Assembly: GCA_032718475.1 (NCBI GenBank)
Contig: JAUCBJ010001974.1
Span: 1 to 40,131, forward strand
DNA from: Nemertoderma westbladi
Taxonomy: Eukaryota > Xenacoelomorpha > Nemertodermatida > Nemertodermatidae
Direction of reading: 5' to 3'
Length of the DNA stretch: 40,131 bases
Shown: piece by piece, positions 1-8,910 of the stretch
Layout: every line of letters begins with the position of its first letter
How positions within the stretch are numbered: the first letter of the stretch is position 1
Made by a program: the position numbers and the translations under genes
The notes under the pieces: generated by a model
What the model was told of the DNA's origin: nothing
The model's database searches: none
What the model saw: only the letters and a program-made list of their open reading frames with translations

Positions 1-946
1 TATTGGTCTGTTCAACAGTTCTGCTGTTAGTATAGAGGTCGCGGTTGTTTATCATTAACAGTTCCTTTAGGACGTGGCGCTCTATCTATTTAAACAGAGC
101 TAGGACTTATACTAAACGCAACGATAAGGCTTATGATTAAAGTATAAGTCGCATTCTTTAGGAAATGCTTTGTTACCAGTCACATCACACTCACAATCAT
201 GCACACTATTCTGCCGACCGTCAGTATTTGATCACACATAAAGAGAACAGCAATTGACTCAGGTAGTGTCTACTAAACAACATTAGATTCAATACACACC
301 ACATTGATATAAATCGCAATTGTTATATATAGCCTGTCTCTCTAACCTGTAGTGTATCAAGAAATTGGGAAATTTGGGTGATTTATCAATATTCTCCAAA
401 TGACAATATTTCATCAACAAATCGATACAATTAATAACTGACGGTAAATAGCAGTACAAACAATATGATTAGTGCAATTAAATTAAGTGAGGTAACACCG
501 CCGGTAACAGTTATACTTTCTATAATCTAAGCAGTTTTACTAGAGTTGTTCCAAAAGCCGGTGTTATGGCGAAAAATGGGAACACAACAACAGAAACATG
601 TGACTACTGCTCTATATGAAGATACCAACTCCCTTATTCCCCGAAGCTCCCGTCCAACACAGAGGATGAGCAGTGAGATAGGAAATTCAGTTCAGTAGCT
701 CTGGGATAGGTCGAAATCAACGCCTACGCAAATTCTATTGGCCGATACGGACAGCAAGGCTAAGGCAACCTCTCTAAGCTAGTTGGCCGATTAAACTGAT
801 CCCAGATATCTCCACACAGCACATCAGCCAATAAGCTGGTAGCTTGCACTATTTTAGTTATAAATCCCTTTGAGAGTATTCTAGCGACTGGGGGGGAACT
901 GGCCAGCAAAGGCAAACGTATCAGTTATCCCACAAAAGCTTTTACA
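1..946 (-). repeat. BEL-family LTR copy A (left end may lie outside window)
   Basis: This stretch aligns by eye with two other copies in the window (about 13330-14238 and 34980-35859). All three end at the right with a form of GCAAAAGCTTTTACA, which read on the minus strand gives a terminus starting TGTAAAAGC, as expected for an LTR starting in TG. Shared islands are AACAGTTCCTTTAGGACG (about 56-73), the CTTTAGGA hairpin near 152-171 and a CCAAT box (ATTGG at 737-741). The copies are well diverged, roughly a quarter of positions by eye. The sequence directly right of 946 is a satellite repeat and not a BEL internal region, so this is more likely the 5' LTR of another BEL insertion extending left out of the window than the 3' LTR of BEL1. 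That choice is inference. Confidence 0.6.
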
Positions 947-1745
947 ATATTACTTTCAATCGATTCAGCGCTCCAGAAAACCTATAAAATTTATTTAAAA
1001 TCAAAACTTTAGTGAATTTTTCGAATCTCGTATTTTTCAAAATTTGAAGTGCCACGCCCTAATTTTGGTGCACCAAAAATGGCGAACCACTAAGTCTTCA
1101 GGCTTCTATATTACTTTCAATCGATTCAGCGCTCCAGAAAACCTATAAAAATGCTTTGCAAATCAAAACTTCAGTGTATTTTCCGAATCTCGTATTTTTC
1201 AAAATTTGAAGTGCCACACCCTAATTTTAGTGCACCAAAAATGGCGAACCACTAAGTCTTCAGGCTTCTATACTACTTTTAATCGATTCAGCGCTCCAGA
1301 AAACCAATAAAAATGCTTCGAAATCAGAACTTTAGTAAATTTTCCGAATAAAGTAATTTTGAAATTTTAAAGTGCCACGCCCTAAATTTGGTGCTCCAGA
1401 AATGACGTACCACTACACTTACATACTTGTATAGAGCATTAGAGTGATCCAAACCAATGAAAATAAATAAAAATAGCCCAAACACAAATAATTACTAAAT
1501 CACGAATGACTTTGTAAAATTCGAAAATTTCAAAAAATTTGGTGCTGGAGACCAAATTTTGAGGTGGCACCCACATCGAAAAGTAGAAATCCAATTGCAA
1601 CGGCGTTTATTGCAAAAGATGCGGCATTAAATTTGACTAATTCTCACAAAAAATTGGGCCGGTACGTAATGTGGGTGCATAGTTACAGCAACTAAAAACT
1701 AGGAAGGGGCCGATTCGCCCCCCCCCCCCCCCAGTGGTAATAGGG
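947..1745. mobile_element. Truncated TTAA-targeting satellite-bearing element
   Basis: The right end reads TAATAGGG followed by TTAA (1738-1749), matching the terminal repeat and target of the complete element at 33013-34575. Three tandem units of about 160 bp start near 948, 1108 and 1270, each with ATTCAGCGCTCCAGAAAACC. Near 1530-1585 lies the reverse complement of the GGTGCCAGCACC-type satellite hairpin of the complete element, so this copy is inverted relative to it. A C15 run (1718-1732) next to GGGGCCGATTCGCCCC mirrors the subterminal homopolymer and palindrome of the complete copy. The opposite end is missing, being cut by the LTR at 946. No coding capacity is seen. Confidence 0.6.
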
Positions 1746-2484
1746 TTAATCGACTAGAATTGTTAAAGGATCTGAATTTTACAGATTTTGATTTATAGAT
1801 TTATAAATATTAAATAATTAATATTTGAGATGGGCACCAATTTATTCCAGAATTTGTCTGGAGACGTTAACCACTGATTCTAGAATTTGTCTTTCAAGTA
1901 TATCGGTGGGTGCCGCGATATCTTAATCGACTAGAATTACAGATGGTCAAAAGGTTTAACAGATTTATTTGCGTTTCACGCTACTGTTAGAGGGACATCA
2001 CGCTACTATATGTATTATTATATATGGTATGAGAGCAATATCGCACGAAGCAATGTCAGTGTGAAGAGGCAAGTCGTTTCCAAGGTCTACCCATAGCTTG
2101 GTTTAGCCGAGACACGAGGATCTGAACTTTGCATTCCTAATACTCTGCCTACCAATAATACTTAAATATAGTAGTGGCTTTATTGTACTTTAATAAGTAC
2201 GGACATTTCATCTTACTGTAGTCACGTATTTATAATAGGATACGGACAGTAAGGAAAGAGAAAAAATAATTATTTCTCGCCGTCGCACTAAATATATATT
2301 ATAAGTAATTACGTACGTAATAAACACTAATATATTGCACTAATCTATTAAATAATCACTAAAATAACATTCTACTAAATAAAATTAAAGAAAACGATTA
2401 TAATAAAATTACATAGATACATACATAAATATAAAATAAAAACAAATATAAAATGATATAGTCACACGCCCACTCCATATGTTA
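1746..2484. other. AT-rich non-coding 3' part of BEL1
   Basis: No convincing reading frame is present. The only structure seen is a direct repeat TTAATCGACTAGAATT at 1746-1761 and 1923-1938, which brackets 161 bp that also contains two related pieces of the form AGAATTTGTCT (about 1850 and 1883). The rest up to 2484 is A/T-rich, with runs such as ATAAATATAAAATAAAAAC before the BEL1 stop codon. Confidence 0.4.
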
Positions 2485-4170
2485 TTACGTTATGGAGTCC
2501 CTAGATATTTGTCGGATTAGGGAAGTGGTCGTAGGAAGAGTATCTTGCCTTCCATAGTTTCCGGACAGTTTTCGGTCTCTTTCCAGTAAACATAAACGAC
2601 CAGCTGGGCGATTGAGTTGTTGTGTTACTTTCTCCGCTCCCTTGGCCTGTCTAATCTCCGCCGTGGTAAGATGAGGAGGCCATTCTTCTTCTTCTTTACT
2701 TACGAAGTCGGATCCACCTAACCAGCCTGGAGTATCTATCAGTTCTTGAGGAGTTGCTCCTCTGGAAGCAATGTCGGCTGGATTAATCGTCCCAAGGCAA
2801 TGTCTCCATTGATCTACATTGGAGTTAATATCGTCATTATCTGAGGAGTATGGTGTTCCCTCAGTTAGTTCGTCCACCTCACTGCTCTCCACTTCCCATT
2901 CCTTTACTTGGTATACCTGTTGTTGAGGTAATCTCTCTTTGAGAGTTCTACGGGAAGGGCCAGTGAAGTACCAACCTACTCTAGTTCTTACTGCATAGGT
3001 TTGTAGTGGCTGTGGTTGAGCAGGCCGTTTCTCCAATGTCTCTAGCGCCTCATGCGCGTTTTGGCCGATGAGTATTTGCACTCCAGGATAATCTGTGTGG
3101 AATCGAGGTATCTTAAGCCGCTGGATGCTCTCGTCCTCGTCCCAGTTATAAGGTTCTACTTGGGTAGTAGCGAAGTTCTTTATAGCCACCATTTTTACTG
3201 ACCTTATACTTTGTTCTCCTAATTTATCCTGGGGGGTGGACAACGCACCTACATAGTAATCTGCCGTTATGGTAGATTTCCAAACCTGCATAATTCCTGA
3301 CATATTCAACTTAGTTCGGAATTTGGGTTGTCCAGCAAAGATTTCTTCGGCTAGTTCTTGATCGATGAATGTTCCTGTGCTGCCGGAGTCAAGGAGGGCG
3401 TTCACTATGTAACTTTTGTTAGGACCGTGAACTCTTACCTGCACTACAGGAAATTCTCTGATTCCTACGTTGGAAGTTGGAGGTTTCCAAGATGGTTGTC
3501 TGTCAAAGGTAGTTGGGGGGAACTCATTGTCGGTGTCCTTTTCATGCGTAAGTGCTCGATACACTGCGGTATTTATTAGGTAACAGGATTCGTTGGCGTC
3601 GGAGAATTCGTCCGTATAGAATCCTTCCATCTCAGATTCTTGATCAGTGTCATTTACATCACTGAATTGGACATGTAGTTCGGGCTCACTTACCTGACTC
3701 GGGTTGTTTCGTTCGAATTCACTGTGTAACAAGATGTGATGTTTCGCACCGCACTTTGCACACTTTACGTCGGAGTAACAGGTTCGCCGTTGGTGTCCTT
3801 GTCTGAGGCAATTATAGCATAACCGCTTATCCCACATGACTTCACGTCTGTCTACCAGGGATTTCTTTAGGAATTCAGCACACACACTCAAACGGTGGGG
3901 CCCGTCGCACAGCGCACATTTTGGTTTGATGTTACTCACTTTACCTTGGGTAACGTTATGCACTCTCGTTCTTTCTTCGGGCTTTCTTCCGTGAATTCTC
4001 TTAGGAGACGTAGGAGGAGTTGTTGTTACCTGTTCTCTCCTGTCACTGGTTCGAGACTTATATTTACTTACGTCTTTATAGGTCTTGTTGTCATAGTAAG
4101 ATTTTGCTGTGTCTTTCCCGCTGTCCTCTTCTTGAGAAGCTTGGCTTTCGCCGTCGTCAGTATAACACAC
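2485..4170 (-). pseudogene. BEL1 gag zinc knuckles + protease + RNase H tail (RT deleted)
   Basis: This is the second half of a BEL/Pao gag-pol frame. Zinc knuckles occupy residues about 85-150: CALC...C, CYNCLRQGHQRRTC and CAKCGAKHH. A retropepsin-like active site LLDSGSTGTFID sits at 259-270. At about residue 453 the protein jumps straight into WRHCLGTINPADIASRG and EEEEWPPHL, the C-terminal end of a BEL RNase H, which in BEL3 lies after a complete RT and RNase H. So the whole RT and most of RNase H are deleted in frame, and no integrase follows. The frame is open for 561 codons despite these losses. Its first codon in the open frame is not ATG; in the related BEL2 copy this region is continuous with gag, so it is probably the 3' part of a gag-pol frame separated from 4206-6470 by a frame-changing deletion. 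Confidence 0.8.
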
Positions 4171-4205
4171 TGGTGTTACCCTTCTCCTAGAAACGGGTTT
4201 CTCAC

Positions 4206-6470
4206 TTACCTTATTTTCCGATGTTTTCTCTCTGGACTGCCCTGAATCTCATCGGAAAACTCTATAATCCCGCTACTAAGGAACTTTCGGGGGGCTACTA
4301 ATTTTGCATACAAATACTTAGCTATGTTATCCTTGTTACCATACCTGATGTTTAATGTATCCCAAACTTGTCTTAATCCGTCTGGATGTCCAATAAACTT
4401 TAACGCCATTAACTTGGGAGGTCCTTCCAAGCACTTGATGAGGAATCTAAGTTTCTCTCCGTTAGATAGTACAGAGTTCTGTATGCTATCTTTGTAATAT
4501 TCATTAAAAGGTAACCATTTCATCTCATCTCCATTGAATTTGACGATTTCTCCCACTTTGACCGCTTGGCGGGCTTCTGTTCTAGCCATCTGACGCGTAA
4601 AGCTTTCTTGGGCCATCGTGTTATTTAATATCGAATTATCGGTATATAAATTTCCCGGATTATTATCAGGTCTATAGGGAATATCATCAAGAACAGGTTT
4701 ATAATCACCCTTAATAGGGTTTGCTATAGGAGTTTCTACTTCACTAGCAGTATAGATGCGTGTAGGCTCCACACCTTGCGCATGTAATACTTCAGACCTA
4801 ACAGGTTGACACAATGTTACAGGGGGTATTGGTATACCCTTTTGTATATTGACTAATTTGTCGCGTTCTAGCGCGATACTTTGCTGCACTTCTTGCAATT
4901 CTAACATACTTTCCCTTACTGTTCCCTTGAGTTGGTGGACAGTCTCCTGCATCTGTCCGAGCAGGAGATTCATCCCCCGCCGTCCCTCCTCTACCCACTC
5001 GACCGCCGAAGCGGGAGTCGCCAACATTGTAGCGGGCAGACACGGGATGACGGGAGACAAATCTTTGATTTCTCTCTCAGTGTCCAGGACAGGGATATTC
5101 GCATGGACTGTTCTACCGGGTACGGGCAGTGTAGTACTGTGTAAAGGGAATTTAGAGTTAAGCTCTGGAAGTACAGGGGTCTCTAGCACAGGAGTGGCTT
5201 TGGGAACGACAGGACTAATTATTTCAGGCTCATCAACTATGGTAGGGAGTCTTTTGACCTTAATAATTTGGTCTGTGGGTTCTGTACTACCTAAGTCTGT
5301 GCTAGCTAGTTGTCTTCTAACCGCTGGGGGCAAATCAGGCAATTTGTGACGGTGAGATGTTTTTCTACGCCTGCTTAGACGAGATCTATTTCCTCCGCCT
5401 TCAGGATCGGTGGTCTCGCCTTCCTCCGATGATGTGTATCCTTGGCGTTTGGGAGTAGATCGACTCATCATCTGCATTTGACTAGCAGTTAACTGTTTAT
5501 TTATGCAGTCTTGCGTCTCTTGCAGATTTTCCAACTCCAGTTGGGTAGTCTCCTCAGACGCTCTCCGTTCTGCTTCTGCCACTGCCTTTGCCGCCTTTCT
5601 TTCTGCTTCTGCTTCTGCCATTGCCGCTGCCGCCTTTCTTTCCGCTTCTGCTTCTGCCATTGCCGCTGCCGCCTTTCTTTCCGCTTCTGCTTCTGCCATT
5701 GCCGCTGCCGCCTTTCTTTCCACTTCTGCCTCTGCCATTGCCGCTGCTACTGCTGCTGCCTTTCGGTCCTCTATCCATTTTTTCTTTACTTGTTCTTCTT
5801 GGACTCTAGCGAGGCGGAGTTTTTCATCAAATTTAGCTTGGTTCGCAGCTAACATTTCCGCATCGATTGCGTCCAACACAAGCTTGGTTCCTTCACTATT
5901 AGGGCGAAGTCCAGACAGTCGTCTCCTCAACTCTTCGTCTCCTAGGAATCGCTGATAGTCTGACAGATAGATGTCAATGGTGTCTCTAGTTCGCGGCTTC
6001 TCTGCTGCTGTTAATTCGCTTTCCACTTCGCTTTCCACTTCGCTTTCCACTTGAGAAGAAGTGGCGTCGGTTGATTCTTCATAGGTTGGCCGCTCATCAT
6101 AAACCGTATCCGCCATCTTCGCTCTGCGTTCGGGCGTCCGCTCAACAGTATCCGAACTACTGGAGCTATCGGGCCGCTGAGAACTAGGTTCTTGGCTAGG
6201 AGGTTGCTGCTGTTTGATAGCTGCTTCTTGATCCCGCTTGACTTGGGCCCGAGTGCCGATGATAGACCTACGCTGTTCTACTAGCCTAGGGTCTGACACT
6301 ACTACTGTAGGGATGGCCTTTCTTACAATAGTAGGTGACTTAGACTTGGATCTAGGATGTTCTATACTTTGATCTTGGTCACAGATCCTTTTAATACGCT
6401 GTCTAAGTCTAATACTCATTCTAACACTTTCTAAGAGACTATCTGACAGTGATTGGGTTGCGTCTGACAT
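4206..6470 (-). CDS. BEL1 gag (Ala/Glu/Lys repeat + DUF1759-like capsid)
   Basis: A 754-codon frame starting at ATG 6468-6470. The N-terminal part is charged and low complexity; at DNA 5591-5760 a 39-bp unit repeated about four times encodes AEAEAERKAAAAM, a likely helical or coiled-coil segment. The C-terminal part (VKFNGDEMKWLPFNEYYKDSI...IRYGN) is the conserved gag region of BEL/Pao elements (DUF1759 type). The last few residues are out of register: compared with BEL2, about 170 bp are missing after the motif FSDEIQ, which shifts the frame and ends the protein at 4206. A roughly 170-residue domain found in BEL2 gag (32400-31800) is also absent here. It is a retroelement structural protein, expected to assemble cytoplasmic particles. 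Whether it is expressed cannot be seen. Confidence 0.8.
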   Translation of the reverse strand: MSDATQSLSDSLLESVRMSIRLRQRIKRICDQDQSIEHPRSKSKSPTIVRKAIPTVVVSDPRLVEQRRSIIGTRAQVKRDQEAAIKQQQPPSQEPSSQRPDSSSSSDTVERTPERRAKMADTVYDERPTYEESTDATSSQVESEVESEVESELTAAEKPRTRDTIDIYLSDYQRFLGDEELRRRLSGLRPNSEGTKLVLDAIDAEMLAANQAKFDEKLRLARVQEEQVKKKWIEDRKAAAVAAAMAEAEVERKAAAAMAEAEAERKAAAAMAEAEAERKAAAAMAEAEAERKAAKAVAEAERRASEETTQLELENLQETQDCINKQLTASQMQMMSRSTPKRQGYTSSEEGETTDPEGGGNRSRLSRRRKTSHRHKLPDLPPAVRRQLASTDLGSTEPTDQIIKVKRLPTIVDEPEIISPVVPKATPVLETPVLPELNSKFPLHSTTLPVPGRTVHANIPVLDTEREIKDLSPVIPCLPATMLATPASAVEWVEEGRRGMNLLLGQMQETVHQLKGTVRESMLELQEVQQSIALERDKLVNIQKGIPIPPVTLCQPVRSEVLHAQGVEPTRIYTASEVETPIANPIKGDYKPVLDDIPYRPDNNPGNLYTDNSILNNTMAQESFTRQMARTEARQAVKVGEIVKFNGDEMKWLPFNEYYKDSIQNSVLSNGEKLRFLIKCLEGPPKLMALKFIGHPDGLRQVWDTLNIRYGNKDNIAKYLYAKLVAPRKFLSSGIIEFSDEIQGSPERKHRKIR

Positions 6471-6607
6471 GTTTGTTTACACAGTTGAATGCCTACGGCT
6501 ATAAATACAGTTAAAGCAAGTCTAGTAATTCAGTATCACTGTTAGCCTAATAATTAATTACCGATACTGCTACTCAGTGTAGCGTGATATATATATAATA
6601 TATTAGA

Positions 6608-6853
6608 ATACCGGTATGCTTATAGTATATATATAAGTATTATTACAGACTAGATTTGTCACAGAGTACCGGTATATAATTTTAGCACAAATATATAAAT
6701 ATATAATAGGCCTATCGTGAATACCGGTATGCAGCTTACACTTATAGTATATATAAGTATAATTATGAACTAGAATTGATTACAGAATACCGGTATGATT
6801 TCAGCCCAAATTTATAGAAATAAATATAATAAGCCTATGGTAAATACCGGTAT
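6608..6853. repeat. Five tandem ATACCGGTAT palindromes in the BEL leader
   Basis: Perfect 8-bp palindromic core TACCGGTA in a repeat of about 58 bp, with AT-rich spacers resembling one another (TATAGTATATATAAGTATTATTACAGACTAG-type). Two more copies occur at the equivalent place in BEL2 (32813 and 32874). Confidence 0.8.
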
Positions 6854-7895
6854 GTCAATTATTTTAAATAATTGAATTTCTGAATTTTAAAGGTTACTTA
6901 GTTACTTTAACTTACTTTATTACCGTTATTTAAGCAGTAGTCCAACTGATATTGAGACCTAGTTGTTGTATGGCAGGCCTACTATTTATAAATCGTTTGA
7001 GTTGATTTATAATATATATATACCCGTTTAAAATGGGTTTTGTCAATATTTGAAATAAATGTTATTATTTCTGGGGGAGTCACTACACAGAAGCTGTGCG
7101 CTCTCAGTGAAGTGCTACTTATTGGACACTAAAACAGATAATTCTAATTTACCTAAGTTACTTAATACTACAATTACGTACAATTCGGGGTGAGATTACA
7201 ATCTCTAAATAAACACAAAAAATTACAAAAAACACAAAGACGAATTTTTAGGGTAATTTTACAAGAAGTCTACAAACCAGCCTAACAAAGGGTTAGAAAT
7301 CTGGTTATTACAAACGGACAGGATACTACGGTATTTGAAAATAATAAGTAGTAGTAAATACACTGCGTTGTCCAGATAGGAAAATACCACCGCCTGACGA
7401 CCTATAGCCGTATCGCTATAGGTACTACGTTATGTATCACGGAGTGTCCCTACCTAGAAGTTAATTACCGCGGTCTACCAGAACCAACGTGCCTATTAAC
7501 CACTTTACAACACAAATATACTGCCTACACACTAATTACTTTCGGAAAGCACTGTACACCAAACCCTAAATTAGGTACAAGTACTTATAAAACAGATAAC
7601 TAGCAGTTAAATATACTTGAACAGTTAAAAGAACCACGGCATCTGCTGGAGTGACCAGAGCACAAAGTCACCAGTCTTTACCTACGCCAAGCAGCCCGTG
7701 TAGTACCGGGGTTAATTTAACTATAACGGTATGTATAACAAGCACAATTACTGTAGGAATAAACTTGGGGACATGAATGTTGTGAATAATCGCATAAACT
7801 CTGAATAATAAATATTACGCTACCCGTACAGAATACTCAAACAAAATACAAACCAAACGCTGGCAGACTACTATCAAGCCTAAATAAACTACAGT

Positions 7896-7899
7896 ATGT
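7896..7899. repeat. Target site duplication, left (ATGT)
   Basis: ATGT immediately left of the gypsy 5' LTR matches ATGT at 12234-12237 immediately right of the 3' LTR. The uninserted tandem sister unit at 12500-12535 (CTACAGTATATGCAGATTCC) shows what the site looked like before insertion. Confidence 0.9.
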
Positions 7900-8099
7900 T
7901 GTGGCAACCCGCATACATAACACATGTAATATACAGTCCCGAAACTTTGTTATTACGGTTGCCTAGCAACCCTAGAGATTGAGTCTAGGCCCACCTACAT
8001 AATGGTACAACAGGACTGCAGTATGCCATCAGCGATCGCTCGAACTTGAATCCGAGTTTTTCATACGGTTTTATTTCGTGGCTAGACGCCATCTCCACA
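7900..8099 (+). repeat. Gypsy 5' LTR
   Basis: 200 bp, starts TGTGGCAACC and ends CTCCACA. 199 of 200 positions match 12034-12233. Confidence 0.95.
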
Positions 8100-8100
8100 A

Positions 8101-8118
8101 TGGTGACCCAGCGTCTCA
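8101..8118 (+). promoter_or_regulatory. Candidate primer binding site
   Basis: TGGTGACCCAGCGTCTCA lies one base after the 5' LTR and begins with TGG, complementary to a tRNA CCA end. The tRNA species was not identified. Confidence 0.6.
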
Positions 8119-8205
8119 GGACGAACTCTTGAGACCGCGACTCGCAACACGCAGACACGATCCTGCAAGCAAACTGGAACTGCCACCGAAACTGTGTTGA
8201 CGACA

Positions 8206-8910
8206 ATGGCCGAAGCGACCGCCAACGCCGTTTCTATTAAACTGCCTCCGTTCTGGACCACCCAACCCGAGGTGTGGTTCGCCCAGGCGGAGGCGCAGTT
8301 CCACATTCGTAGCATCACCGAGGATGCTACAAAATATTATTACGTGGTGGGGGCCCTCGACCAGGAGACAGCCGCTCGCCTCCTAAAACTCATCCGGAAC
8401 CCTCCCGCTACTGAGAAGTACCTCAAACTCAAGGGCCAACTTCTCAAATCCTTCGGGCTCTCCCGACGCGAGCGCGCAGCCCGACTCTGGGACCTCGACG
8501 GCCTCGGTGACCGGCGCCCCTCGCAACTCCTCGGAGAAATGCAGGCGCTCCTCGGCGACGACAACGCGGGACTCCTCTTCGAGGAGGCCTTCCTCCGGCA
8601 GATGCCCGCCGCAATCCGCCTCCAACTCGCGGAGGAGGACTTCCGCGACCTCGACAGGGTTGCGGACCGGGCCGACGCGCTGTGGGAGGCCTCCCGGCAG
8701 ACCTCACTCGCGGCCCACGCCGTCAGGAAACCGATGCCGGTCCCGCCGCAGCGAACCGGCAAGAACACCTCGTCGGCGTCGACTCCCGCCCCGCGGGCCC
8801 CGAACTCGAACCCGGACTGGTGCTATTATCACCAGACGTTCGGCCCCACAGCCAGGAAGTGCCGCCCGCCCTGCAGTTACCAGGGAAACGCCCCGGCCGG
8901 CCGTTTGTAG
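8206..8910 (+). CDS. Gypsy Gag
   Basis: About 234 codons from ATG 8206 in a good context (ACAATGG) to TAG 8908-8910. The N-terminal two thirds is a typical gypsy capsid (KLPPFW...[26 protein letters not shown]). The C-terminus carries [18 protein letters not shown], a Cys/His motif of the CHCC kind in place of a standard CCHC knuckle. The product would form the virus-like particle. It overlaps pol in the -1 frame; a slippery heptamer lies 20 bases upstream of the gag stop. No break is seen. Confidence 0.9.
   Translation: MAEATANAVSIKLPPFWTTQPEVWFAQAEAQFHIRSITEDATKYYYVVGALDQETAARLLKLIRNPPATEKYLKLKGQLLKSFGLSRRERAARLWDLDGLGDRRPSQLLGEMQALLGDDNAGLLFEEAFLRQMPAAIRLQLAEEDFRDLDRVADRADALWEASRQTSLAAHAVRKPMPVPPQRTGKNTSSASTPAPRAPNSNPDWCYYHQTFGPTARKCRPPCSYQGNAPAGRL

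Larger units (their letters stand above)
6471..7899 (-). other. BEL1 leader, proximal half
   Basis: Non-coding sequence upstream of gag. It holds five copies of the palindrome ATACCGGTAT or GTACCGGTAT (6608, 6666, 6721, 6787, 6844) in a degenerate repeat of 55-66 bp. The far end, 7860-7899, belongs to a tandem unit continued at 12238 on the other side of the gypsy insertion. No ORF of note was found; frames here are closed by many stops. Confidence 0.55.

Noticed and set aside
1-946. 3' LTR of BEL1
   Set aside because: Its inner side abuts a satellite with no polypurine tract, and it is too diverged from copy B to be an obvious partner; left as the less likely option.
4171-4210. Tiny intron between BEL1 gag and its zinc-knuckle frame (GTAAGT...TTTCTAG)
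   Set aside because: It would be 23 nt, too short to splice. Comparison with BEL2 shows a frame-changing deletion in place of an intron.
5503-5955. Plus-strand Ala/Ser/Pro/Leu-rich frames opposite BEL1 gag, and similar ones at 31243-31650
   Set aside because: They are complements of the Ala/Glu/Lys repeat.
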